Shown here: positions 1 through 8,650 of the stretch, piece after piece
How positions within the stretch are numbered: position 1 is the stretch's first letter
Layout of the letters: each line of letters starts with the position of its first letter
NCBI GenBank assembly: GCA_007134735.1
Contig: SLKG01000131.1
Span: 1 to 36,266, forward strand
From: Kiritimatiellia bacterium
GTDB lineage: Bacteria; Verrucomicrobiota; Kiritimatiellia; SLAD01
Direction of reading: 5' to 3'
Length of the DNA: 36,266 bases
Position numbers and translations under genes: made by a program
Notes under the pieces: generated by a model
Seen by the model: the letters and a program-made list of their open reading frames with translations, nothing else
Database searches by the model: none
Told to the model about the DNA's origin: nothing

Positions 1-1161
1 ATCCACACGACCCTCATTGACCGAAGCATGTACGGCCCGTTCGATATGATCTTCCCCGAACTCGCGGCCATAGGCCTCGAGGTAGTGACTCAGTTCCCGG
101 CGAACGCGGTTCATCCACGCACGGCGATCGATCCAATCCAACGGCACCCACAGGCGTTCATACAATCCCGATAGATCCACGCCGGCGCCGGTAAACTCCT
201 CCGTGATCTCGGGCAGATTCCGACCCGCAAGGGGCCGCCCGGCCAACCAGGGTTCCAGGAAAGCCAGGCCGAACCCTTCCGCCATGCTGGTCGTTACCAG
301 GGTATGGGCGGATTTTAGCAATGTCCCGAACGGCACATCCGCACCGGCCTCAAAGGCCATGGGCAATTGTTCCGCCTCCGCGAATTCAACCCATCGTTCA
401 TAAAATTGCCGTTCACGCGGATTCTGTGGCGCCAACGTGGCTGCAAATCGATCCCCTTCGCGCGCCATGCCCGACCAGAATAGAAATTCACCCAGGTTCT
501 TTCGGCGAATCGCACGGGTGGGATAGAGAAACAGCCGACCGGTCTCTTCACGTGTTGGTTCGGGTCGTTCTTCATCGCCCTCCATCCACACGGCATTGGG
601 AAGCAGGTGCGTGCGTTCCGGGTCAAACCCGGCATCCAGCAGGGATTGCCGGTCCCGGCTGTTCAGCAGCGCGTAATGCACATGTCCGGCCTGGGGATAT
701 ACCACCGCACCCCATTCGTCCTCCGCCCCATACGCTTCACGAAGATCGCGATAATTCCGCGGCCGCCCATCCTCGGCAAAATCATGAATCTGCAGCACCA
801 ACCGTTCGTTCCGGTCCGCCAGGCGGCGAACCATGGCCGGCCACCGCAGGTTCTTTGCCAGTGCATGATTGTGAATATGCCAGATATCCGGGGGACCGCC
901 CAGCGCATCCCGCGCCGCGGCCTGAATGCGTTCCACCATGGCTTCCGGCTCCATGAGGGAACCCTCCCCCTCATACCCCAGCCCGCTCACCGTGCGCACA
1001 CAGGTTTCTGAAAACATTCCGTCCGACGGTTTCTCCCCCGTGATGACGACAGACGAAACCGAATGATTCTTCAGGGCGCCCACGGCGTTGTCGATGACCC
1101 GGGTTACGCCCCCCCGGCGCAGATGATAATGAAGAATGGCGATTCGTAATGAATCCGTCAT
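1..1161 (-). CDS. Glycosyltransferase, GT4/GT-B type, partial (C-terminus beyond left window edge)
   Basis: Not in the ORF track because it is open at the edge. The minus frame from ATG at 1161 reads MTDSLRIAILHYHLRRGGVTRVIDNAVGALKNH... with ...LFLYPTRAIRRKNLGEFL... and ...LVTTSMAEGFGLAFLEPWLAGRPLAGRNLPEI... (GT4-type E-x7-E region). ATGA overlap with the upstream gene. Confidence 0.85.
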   Translation of the reverse strand, partial: MTDSLRIAILHYHLRRGGVTRVIDNAVGALKNHSVSSVVITGEKPSDGMFSETCVRTVSGLGYEGEGSLMEPEAMVERIQAAARDALGGPPDIWHIHNHALAKNLRWPAMVRRLADRNERLVLQIHDFAEDGRPRNYRDLREAYGAEDEWGAVVYPQAGHVHYALLNSRDRQSLLDAGFDPERTHLLPNAVWMEGDEERPEPTREETGRLFLYPTRAIRRKNLGEFLFWSGMAREGDRFAATLAPQNPRERQFYERWVEFAEAEQLPMAFEAGADVPFGTLLKSAHTLVTTSMAEGFGLAFLEPWLAGRPLAGRNLPEITEEFTGAGVDLSGLYERLWVPLDWIDRRAWMNRVRRELSHYLEAYGREFGEDHIERAVHASVNEGRVD

Positions 1162-2150
1162 GGATGGCGTCCGAATTTTTCCCGGTAGGCGGAAACATCC
1201 ATCATCGGCGGGCGTTCTTCCTCGGCAATGTGGTACTCCACTTGTTCAAACGTCCCCTCCTTGGACTGGAACTGACGCAGCGCATGGTTCAATTCCGGCA
1301 ACTCGGGAATGATGTTCAGTGATTTGGCACGGGAAAGAAAGGTCTGGATGATTCCGAAGGCCATTTTGCCCAGATCCCGTGTCGGCTGATTCCGATGTAC
1401 CCGCTGATCGAGGTCCGTTTGACCGAAGGCCCCAAGACCCCACCGCGTATACACATCAATCAGGTGCGATGTTTCGACGCCGTACCCGATGGGAAACGGA
1501 ATAGCCTCCAGCACCTCGCGCCGCACGGCGTATTCCCCGGACAACGGCTGAACAATCGCCGTCAATTCCGGGAAGAACAGTGAAAAAAGCGGGCGCACCA
1601 GGATTTCGGTAACACGCCCGCCCCCCGTGGGTCTGACCCCTGTTGAAAAAGCCAGGGGACGGTCATAAAAAGCCTTCACGTATTTTATTTCGGGATGATA
1701 GATCAACGGCGCCAGCAGGCCGTAGGCGAAGCGGGGATGAATGTTTTTAATATCCGCATCGACATAGATGATGATATCGCCCTTTAGTTGATAGATGGCC
1801 TTCCAGAGGTTTTCGCCTTTCCCCTTCTTTTCACCCACCTCCGGAAGGATCTCGGACGCCAGGTATACATCCGCCCCGAACGAGGCGGCCACTTCACGCG
1901 TCTGGTCGGTGGAACCCGAATCGATCACGGCAATTTCGTCCAACAGCGGATACCGGCTCATCAATTCGGATTTAAAAATGACGATCTCCTTTCCGATCGT
2001 CTTTTCCTCGTTCAAGGTCGGGATGCACAGGGATACGGTGAGGTCCTGCTTTTCCTTGGCCTCGACCATATGACGGAAATCCCAGAAATGGCTGTGATGA
2101 AACGTATTTTCCTGGAGCCACTGATCAATGTTCATCACACAATCCTCCAT
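1158..2150 (-). CDS. gpgS: Glucosyl-3-phosphoglycerate synthase-like glycosyltransferase (GT81-type)
   Basis: GT-A fold motifs VSLCIPTLNEEKTIGKEI, AVIDSGSTDQT, GKGENLWKAI, IIIYVDADIKNIHPRF, PLSGEYAVRREVLEAIPFPIGYGVETSHLID. Start may be the internal Met at about 2135 (MNIDQWLQ). Confidence 0.85.
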   Translation of the reverse strand: MEDCVMNIDQWLQENTFHHSHFWDFRHMVEAKEKQDLTVSLCIPTLNEEKTIGKEIVIFKSELMSRYPLLDEIAVIDSGSTDQTREVAASFGADVYLASEILPEVGEKKGKGENLWKAIYQLKGDIIIYVDADIKNIHPRFAYGLLAPLIYHPEIKYVKAFYDRPLAFSTGVRPTGGGRVTEILVRPLFSLFFPELTAIVQPLSGEYAVRREVLEAIPFPIGYGVETSHLIDVYTRWGLGAFGQTDLDQRVHRNQPTRDLGKMAFGIIQTFLSRAKSLNIIPELPELNHALRQFQSKEGTFEQVEYHIAEEERPPMMDVSAYREKFGRHP

Positions 2151-3294
2151 CGATGGCCTTCAGCATGCCCAACAGTTGAGCCAATCCCGCGAACATGGGA
2201 TCGATCCGAATCCGTTCATCCGGCTGATTCAACCGCTCCCCCGTGGTAAGGCCCAGCGTGACGGCCGGGATCTTATGATCAATCAGCGCCGAAAGCTCGG
2301 AGGTGCTGGGCGCGATTCGGGGTTCAATGTCCAGAGCCCGCATGATCTCCCGCGCGCGGCGCACAAGGGGATGGCGGAATCCGGTTCCCCCGGGTTTTCG
2401 GCGGGCCAGAATATCCAATTCGATTTCCGCGTTCGTTTCCGAGGATATTTCACCAATCGCATCTTCAATCTGTTCATGAATCGATCGCACCACATCCGCG
2501 GACTCACTGCGGATTTCGAAACGCAGCACGGCTTGCGTGGCGGTCGTGTTGAATGCCGTTCCGCCGCGTATCGAACCCAGTACAATGCTGGTTTTCGGCC
2601 GCTTCGGCAGGCGGATCTGATTGATCCGGTTGATCACGTCGTTCAGCGTAATGATCGCGCCGGCCGCGCCAAACCGCGTCCAATCATACATTTCCGGCAC
2701 ATGCACCTCGATCTCGCCCCGAAGCATGCCCAAAGAAGAATAACTCAACCGGCCGAATTGCACGCCTTCCACACATAGGGCGCACCGGATAGGCATCCGG
2801 TTGTTCTTCAGGAAGAATCGCAGACCTTCCAGGTCGCCACGACCCAGACTCCGCGTGGCACCCATGAGGATGATGCTGGACCGGGGTTTGAATTCGACCT
2901 GCTCCATTAAAAAGGGAAGCGTGGCCAATACCGCCATGCCGAGACTGTTGTCGCCCACGCCCGGCCCCTTGACCCATTCGGATTGAAGGGATATCGTATG
3001 GTCGGTCTTTTCATCGAATATCGTGTCCGCGTGGGCAATCAACAGGATGTGTCCATCCTGATTCTCTCCCGGATAGATACCGAATCCGTTTCCGATCTCG
3101 TCCGTGGAACAATTCTGCAGCCCGCACTCACTGAATCGATCCTGCAGGAAGCGAACGCGGTTCTCTTCGTGGAACGTGGGCGCAGGAATCTCTCCCATCA
3201 TCACCAGGTTGGCCAGCACCATCTCCCGAAGCTGTCCGGCCGCCTCGCGATAACGCGGCAATCCTTCAATCACGTCGTTGATTTTCATCGTCAC
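2125..3294 (-). CDS. M20-family metallopeptidase-fold protein, possibly catalytically degenerate
   Basis: M20-like layout: ILLIAHADTIFDE, GPGVGDNSLGMAVLATLPFLME, dimerisation-domain-like region, C-terminal PDERIRIDPMFAGLAQLLGML. Several canonical catalytic positions look substituted (see findings). Confidence 0.7.
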   Translation of the reverse strand: MTMKINDVIEGLPRYREAAGQLREMVLANLVMMGEIPAPTFHEENRVRFLQDRFSECGLQNCSTDEIGNGFGIYPGENQDGHILLIAHADTIFDEKTDHTISLQSEWVKGPGVGDNSLGMAVLATLPFLMEQVEFKPRSSIILMGATRSLGRGDLEGLRFFLKNNRMPIRCALCVEGVQFGRLSYSSLGMLRGEIEVHVPEMYDWTRFGAAGAIITLNDVINRINQIRLPKRPKTSIVLGSIRGGTAFNTTATQAVLRFEIRSESADVVRSIHEQIEDAIGEISSETNAEIELDILARRKPGGTGFRHPLVRRAREIMRALDIEPRIAPSTSELSALIDHKIPAVTLGLTTGERLNQPDERIRIDPMFAGLAQLLGMLKAIDGGLCDEH

Positions 3295-3398
3295 GACATC
3301 CGTCCCTTCCCGTATGTTCTCCTGACAAGGCGGCCCGCGGAGTGCCTATGAACGTATTCCCCTGTCGGTGTTCCGGTTTTGTCGAGGCTTTACTTTAC

Positions 3399-3415
3399 CC
3401 GGGGATATTCCCCGG
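3399..3415. promoter_or_regulatory. Short perfect inverted repeat (ccgggga-tat-tccccgg) in the divergent intergenic region; possible operator or hairpin
   Basis: 7-bp perfect arms with a 3-nt loop, between divergent genes starting at 3294(-) and 3471(+). Function inferred from position only. Confidence 0.35.
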
Positions 3416-3470
3416 TTACAATACGACTCACTGCGCACCGTGTGTGTAGTATAGAATCAGGGGATTCATT

Positions 3471-4736
3471 ATGCCAGAACGAATCGGTTTTGTTTCAACG
3501 CGGTTTGCGGGCCTGGACGGGGTCTCGCTGGAGAGTGCCAAATGGGCACAGGTGCTCTGGGATCACGAGCACATCAGTTTCTGGTATGCCGGCCGCCTGG
3601 ATCGCGCGCCTGACATCAGCATGTGCGTGCCGGAGGCCCATTTTGCGCACCCGGAAATCGAATGGATCAACCGGCATATCTGGGGCCGTACCGCCCGCGA
3701 TCGCCTGGTCAGCCGCCGCGTGCGGGATCTGTCCGATTACCTCAAGGACACGCTGTATGAATTCGTCGAGTTCTTCGATGTTTCGGTGCTCATTATCGAA
3801 AATGCCGTGACCATCCCCATGAATGTGCCGCTGGGCATCGCCATCACGGAATTCATCAACGAAACCCACATGCCCGCGATTGCGCATCATCATGATTTCT
3901 ACTGGGAGCGCCAGCGATTCATGGTCCATGCCGCCCACGATTACCTGGAGATGGCATTTCCCCCGCGCATGCCCAACCTTCAACACGCCATCATCAATCT
4001 CGCCGCGCAGGAGGATCTTTCCTGGCGCAAGGGCGTGCCTTCCATCTATGTGCCCAATGTGCTGGATTTCGAGAATCCCCCTCCGCCCATCGACAGCTAT
4101 GCGCAGGACGTGCGTTCCGAAATCGGCCTGGAGAAGGACGACATCCTGATCCTGCAACCTACCCGCGTGGTTCCTCGCAAAGGAATCGAATACGCGATTC
4201 AACTGGTGGAAATGCTCGGGGACCCACGGTACAAACTGGTGGTGTCGCACGAAACCGGAGACGAGGGATACGAGTATCATAACATCCTGACCGAACTGGC
4301 GCACGCCGCCGGCGTGGACATTCGCTTTATCACGACTCGAATCGGCGAAGTACGGCAGTTGGACAGCCAGGGCAAGAAAATCTACACGCTCTGGGATCTC
4401 TATCCGCACGCCGACCTGATCACCTATCCCAGCCTGTACGAGGGTTTCGGCAACGCGTTTCTCGAGGCCATCTATTTCAAGATTCCCGTGTTGATCAACC
4501 GGTACGCCATCTTCGGCCGCGATATCGAACCCAAGGGTTTCCGCCTGCCGGTGATGGACGGGTACCTCACGCGAAAAACGGTCGAAGAAGTGCGCCGCCT
4601 TATGGAAGACGAGCCGTATCGGCGCGAAATCATGAATTACAACTACGATATTGCGATGCGATTCTACAGTTTTTCGGTTCTACGGAGAAGCATTCGCACA
4701 CTGATCACGAATATCACCGGCCTGGAGCATCTGTAA
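3471..4736 (+). CDS. GT4-type glycosyltransferase; candidate mannosylglucosylglycerate synthase-like enzyme
   Basis: GT-B features: [25 protein letters not shown] and [31 protein letters not shown]. Substrate suggested only by neighbours gpgS and the GH13_18 phosphorylase. Confidence 0.8.
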   Translation: MPERIGFVSTRFAGLDGVSLESAKWAQVLWDHEHISFWYAGRLDRAPDISMCVPEAHFAHPEIEWINRHIWGRTARDRLVSRRVRDLSDYLKDTLYEFVEFFDVSVLIIENAVTIPMNVPLGIAITEFINETHMPAIAHHHDFYWERQRFMVHAAHDYLEMAFPPRMPNLQHAIINLAAQEDLSWRKGVPSIYVPNVLDFENPPPPIDSYAQDVRSEIGLEKDDILILQPTRVVPRKGIEYAIQLVEMLGDPRYKLVVSHETGDEGYEYHNILTELAHAAGVDIRFITTRIGEVRQLDSQGKKIYTLWDLYPHADLITYPSLYEGFGNAFLEAIYFKIPVLINRYAIFGRDIEPKGFRLPVMDGYLTRKTVEEVRRLMEDEPYRREIMNYNYDIAMRFYSFSVLRRSIRTLITNITGLEHL

Positions 4737-4739
4737 GCC

Positions 4740-6473
4740 ATGATAAAAAGATTCTCTCAAACCATCCTTCGTCGCATGCAGACACGGTTTCATTACCTGT
4801 ATGGCGGCGCGGATCGCCGCTGTGCGGAACGCACGGCCATGATGGTGGGACGATACGGAGTGGGTACGGACGGATCGCCGTCGGATCCCCTGTGGGACGA
4901 AAAAGACAGTGTACTGATCACCTACGGCGACATGGTACGCGCCGATGACGCGTCCCCGCTGACCGCCCTGCACGCTTTCCTTCGGGAGCATATCGGCGAG
5001 GCCATCCGAACGGTGCATGTCCTGCCGTTCTTTCCCTCCTCATCCGACGATGGATTCTCCGTAATGGATTATCGAACCGTCGATCCGAATCTCGGTACGT
5101 GGACCGATATCCGGAAACTCGCGAGCGAATACAAACTCATGTGCGACCTGGTCATTAATCATGTTTCCCGGCAGAGTTCCTGGTTCAGGGATTACGTGGC
5201 CGATGTCGCGCCCTACCGCAATTACTTTGTTGAAATGGGCCCCCGCACGGATCTGTCGCAGGTGGTTCGTCCCCGGAACTCCCCCTTGCTCTCGCCCACA
5301 CAAACACGAAACGGGGAGCGTCATATATGGACCACGTTCAGCGCCGACCAGGTGGACCTGAACTTTAAAAACCCGGATGTGTTGTTCGAGTTCATGGACA
5401 TACTCTTCTGGTATATCTCCATGGGCGCACGGGTGATTCGGCTCGACGCCATCGCCTATCTCTGGAAAGAGCCGGGAACAGCGTGCATTCATATGACGCA
5501 AACCCACGAAATCGTGAAGATCTTCCGGGATATTCTCGACATGGTGGCGCCGCACGTCGTGTTGATTACCGAAACCAACGTTCCGCATCGCGAGAACATG
5601 AGTTATTTCGGAAACGGGGACGAAACCCACATGGTATACCAGTTCAGCCTGCCGCCCCTCCTGGCTCACGCCCTCCTCACGGGAACCTCCCGGTACCTGA
5701 CCCCGTGGGCCGACGACCTGCCCGACCTCAAGCCGGGACAGACGTTCCTTAATTTCACCGCCTCACATGACGGCGTGGGAGTCCGCCCCCTGCGCGGGTT
5801 GATTCCCGACAGCGATTTCGATGCCTTACTATCCGACGTCGAACGAAAAGGCGGCCGCCTGTCGTACAAACAGAATCCGGACGGCTCGACCAGTCCCTAC
5901 GAGCTCAACATTACCTGGTTCGATCTGCTCTCGGACGAACCGGACCGGGTAACCGACCGGCACCTGGCACGTTTCCTTTGTTCACAAGCGGTCATGCTCG
6001 GCCTGAAAGGAATCCCCGCCGTATATTTCAACAGCCTGATCGGCGCGCGGAACAACCTCAAAGGGGTTGAGGAAACCGGCCACAACCGCACCATCAACCG
6101 GGAAAAGTGGGCGGCGGAACAGTTGCGCGCCCTGTTGCAGGATGGAAATTCCCACCATCGCCGCAGTTTCGACTACATCCTGCATATGCTTCGCCTTCGC
6201 GCCCGGCACCGCGCTTTTCATCCCGACGGAAAACAACAGGTCCTGAAGCCGGGTAACGAATTTTTCGCCTTTGAGCGCGCGGCGCCCGATGGCTCAGAAA
6301 CCATCACCTGCATCAGCAATCTGACCGACACACCGCGCGAGATTCTCGTGGACGAACGTTTCCCATCCCTCCATTCCAAAGATCATTGGGTGGATCTGCT
6401 GACCGACAACTCCTTCGGCGAACCCGACCCCATGCTTACCCTCGCCCCCTACCAGACATTGTGGTTGGTGTAG
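4740..6473 (+). CDS. GH13_18 sucrose-phosphorylase-family enzyme, candidate glucosylglycerate phosphorylase
   Basis: Motifs VHVLPFFPSSSDDGFSVMDYRTVDPNLG, LMCDLVINHVS, ARVIRLDAIAYLWKEPGT, VVLITETNVPH, FTASHDGVGVRPLRGL, GHNRTINREKW. Starts 3 nt after the preceding GT stop codon. Confidence 0.85.
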   Translation: MIKRFSQTILRRMQTRFHYLYGGADRRCAERTAMMVGRYGVGTDGSPSDPLWDEKDSVLITYGDMVRADDASPLTALHAFLREHIGEAIRTVHVLPFFPSSSDDGFSVMDYRTVDPNLGTWTDIRKLASEYKLMCDLVINHVSRQSSWFRDYVADVAPYRNYFVEMGPRTDLSQVVRPRNSPLLSPTQTRNGERHIWTTFSADQVDLNFKNPDVLFEFMDILFWYISMGARVIRLDAIAYLWKEPGTACIHMTQTHEIVKIFRDILDMVAPHVVLITETNVPHRENMSYFGNGDETHMVYQFSLPPLLAHALLTGTSRYLTPWADDLPDLKPGQTFLNFTASHDGVGVRPLRGLIPDSDFDALLSDVERKGGRLSYKQNPDGSTSPYELNITWFDLLSDEPDRVTDRHLARFLCSQAVMLGLKGIPAVYFNSLIGARNNLKGVEETGHNRTINREKWAAEQLRALLQDGNSHHRRSFDYILHMLRLRARHRAFHPDGKQQVLKPGNEFFAFERAAPDGSETITCISNLTDTPREILVDERFPSLHSKDHWVDLLTDNSFGEPDPMLTLAPYQTLWLV

Positions 6474-6479
6474 CAACCA

Positions 6480-7138
6480 TTCTTCATCTTAATCGTAATC
6501 TTAATCTTAATCGATCCGATCTAGATTCGCCATTTTCGCGGCTTTCACAGCTTTCTCTCCTCCCCAGCTTCCAAAAGAGAACCACGAATGGAAGACATCA
6601 TTGTCCCGCTCCTTGTCTTTCGGCTAACGAGAACGGGCGACGAGAACGGCAGACGATTACCACACTTACTCGTAATCCGCAGTCGTCGCCGTAATCGTAA
6701 TCCGAAAAGAAACAGGGATACGATACAGCATCGCGCCTGTTTTCCTCCGACCAGGATTAAGATAAGGATTAAGACAACCTTATCTTTGTCCCAATCCTTG
6801 TCCCGATCATTGTCTTTCGGCTAACGAGAACGGGCGACGAGAACGGTGAACGATTATGTCTTCACTCGTAATCCGTTATCGTCGCCCGCTATCGTAATCC
6901 GAAAAGAAACAGGGATACGACACAGCAGCGTGCCTGTTTCCCTCCGACGAGGATTAAGACAAAGTTGCAAGATTCCTTATCCTTGTCCCAATCTTTGTCT
7001 TTCGGTGGACGACTACGGCGACGACTACGGTCGACGATTATGTCTTCACTCGTAATCCGTAGTCGTCGCCGTAGTCGTAATCCGAAAAGAAACAGGGATA
7101 CGATACAGCAGCGTGCCCGTTATCCTCCGACCAGGATT
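6480..7138. repeat. Intergenic hairpin-repeat array 1 (leader plus about 3 units)
   Basis: 'tccgaaaagaaacaggg' recurs at 6701, 6899 and 7081 (spacing 198 and 182). Unit also carries ggattaagacaa / cttgtcccaatctttgtctttcgg / acg-rich arms / cctgtttncctccga. Convergent gap between genes ending at 6473(+) and 7139(-). Confidence 0.85.
7010..7077. repeat. Perfect 21-bp inverted repeat within array 1
   Basis: cgactacggcgacgactacgg (7010-7030) is the exact reverse complement of ccgtagtcgtcgccgtagtcg (7057-7077); 26-nt loop. Confidence 0.95.
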
Positions 7139-8278
7139 CTATTCCCCCAAATACTCCCGCGCAAACAACCGCGCTGTTTCGTACAGATCCTGTCGGCCAC
7201 GTTTCAGGACTTCTTCCATTGGCATATCCGGCTTTCCGGTCGGCAGGGCGATTTCCACCCCCGAATCCCTCATTTCCTGTTCGGATACCTGGACCGAACC
7301 GGCCATCACCGCCACCTTCGCGCCGGCCGGGCGCGTCGATTGGACGATCCCGGATACCACCTTGCCGCGCAAAGACTGGGAATCGAAACGGCCCTCCCCC
7401 GTAATCACCCAATCGGCGCCCTCGATTACTCGCTCCAATCCACTGGCTGAAATGACTGTTTCGATCCCCGCCACGAGACGGGCATTCATGAACGCCATGG
7501 CCCCCGCGGCCAATCCTCCGGCCGCACCCGCCCCCGGTACGTTTTCGATCTCGACACCCAGTCGATCCCGCACGATCTGCGCCATATGCTTCAAGCCGTC
7601 GTCCAGCCGCCGCACCATTTCCGGCGTGGCCCCCTTTTGCGGCCCGAATACCTGCGCGGCGCCGTGCTCGCCGCACAACGGATTGTCCACGTCGCATAAC
7701 ACCTCCACCTCCGAGAAACTCACTCCCTCAGGGGGTTCGATATCCCGGATGGCTTCCAGGTGTTCACCGCCCAATCCGATCGGCGCGCCTTGTTTGTCCA
7801 GAAATCGCCAGCCCAACGCCATGGCGGCGCCCACGCCGCCATCTACGGTCGCACTGCCTCCCACCGCCAGGAGAATGCGCTCCGGAATCCGGGCCAATGA
7901 ACGGGCGATCAGTTCTCCGGTCCCGTATGTCGTGGTCTTCAAGGGATTGTATTCAGACAGCTTCAACAAGGGCAACCCGCTGGCACTCGCCATTTCCACC
8001 AGTGCCATGCGATCCTTTTCAAACCAGGCGTATCCGGCCTCCACGGTCCGATCCGGCAAGGGTCCCATTACCACCGCCCGCATCCATATTCCATTGCGCG
8101 CCGCGATCAGGGCCGAAGCCGTTCCTTCTCCGCCATCGGCCATGGGCTTGATCGACACATCAAGATCTGGACGGACCGATAACAGCGCATCCCGTATGAC
8201 GGCACACGCCTGGCGCGCACTCATGACCCCCTTGAACGAATCCGTGGCAATGACGATCTTCAATGGTTTACCTTTCAT
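7139..8278 (-). CDS. Glycerate kinase (GarK/GlxK type)
   Basis: KIVIATDSFKGVMSARQACAVIRDALLSVRPDLDVSIKPMADGGEGTASAL, AVGGSATVDGGVGAAMALGWRF, VITGEGRFDSQSLRGKVVSGI. The tracked ORF begins at 8302, but the Met at 8278 (MKGKPLKIVIATDSFKG) fits better because the extra 8 codons lie in a REP-like repeat. Confidence 0.9.
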   Translation of the reverse strand: MKGKPLKIVIATDSFKGVMSARQACAVIRDALLSVRPDLDVSIKPMADGGEGTASALIAARNGIWMRAVVMGPLPDRTVEAGYAWFEKDRMALVEMASASGLPLLKLSEYNPLKTTTYGTGELIARSLARIPERILLAVGGSATVDGGVGAAMALGWRFLDKQGAPIGLGGEHLEAIRDIEPPEGVSFSEVEVLCDVDNPLCGEHGAAQVFGPQKGATPEMVRRLDDGLKHMAQIVRDRLGVEIENVPGAGAAGGLAAGAMAFMNARLVAGIETVISASGLERVIEGADWVITGEGRFDSQSLRGKVVSGIVQSTRPAGAKVAVMAGSVQVSEQEMRDSGVEIALPTGKPDMPMEEVLKRGRQDLYETARLFAREYLGE

Positions 8279-8282
8279 ACCC

Positions 8283-8645
8283 AGAACCCAGCGCTTACGC
8301 ACATAGAACCCAGCGCTTACGCGCTTCGAACCCAGCGCTTACGCGCTGGGCTACAGACTGACGCCCCTTCGGGGCTTGGGATGATTATTTCTTTTTCCAG
8401 CCCTTACGCACTTCGAACCCAGCGCTTACGCGCAGGGCTACAGACTATCGCCCCTTCGGGGCTTGGACTATCTTATTAACTCTATTTCCCGGCGCTTACG
8501 CGCAGGGCTACAGACTATCGCCCCTTCGGGGCTATAATAGAACATCCCGAAATTTAGCCCCGAAGGGGCGTCAGTCTGTAGCCGGGTGCGTCAGCACCCG
8601 GACACAGACAAAAAATACAAAATAAGCCCCGAAGGGGCTTCAGTC
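8283..8645. repeat. REP-like palindromic repeat cluster
   Basis: Repeated 'aacccagcgcttacgc', 'agggctacagactatcgccccttcggggct' and inverted 'agccccgaaggggcgtcagtctgtagcc'. Hairpin cccagcgc-ttac-gcgctggg at 8331-8350. 28-nt inverted arms 8506-8533 / 8556-8583 with two mismatches. Confidence 0.85.
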
Positions 8646-8650
8646 CATCA

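Noticed and set aside
3420-3470. Sigma70-like promoter (tagtatagaat) before the 3471 gene
   Set aside because: No convincing -35 partner at proper spacing; too weak to call.
6386-7055. Small ORFs inside the repeat arrays with recurring peptides such as RNPLSSPxIVIRKETxIR
   Set aside because: The recurrence is explained by the DNA repeat; frames are not consistently open across units and no ribosome-binding context was evident.
7113-8306. Plus-strand ORF of 397 aa opposite glycerate kinase (and similar antisense ORFs at 9284..10582, 13911..15056, 31869..33056)
   Set aside because: Shadow ORFs of well-supported minus-strand genes.
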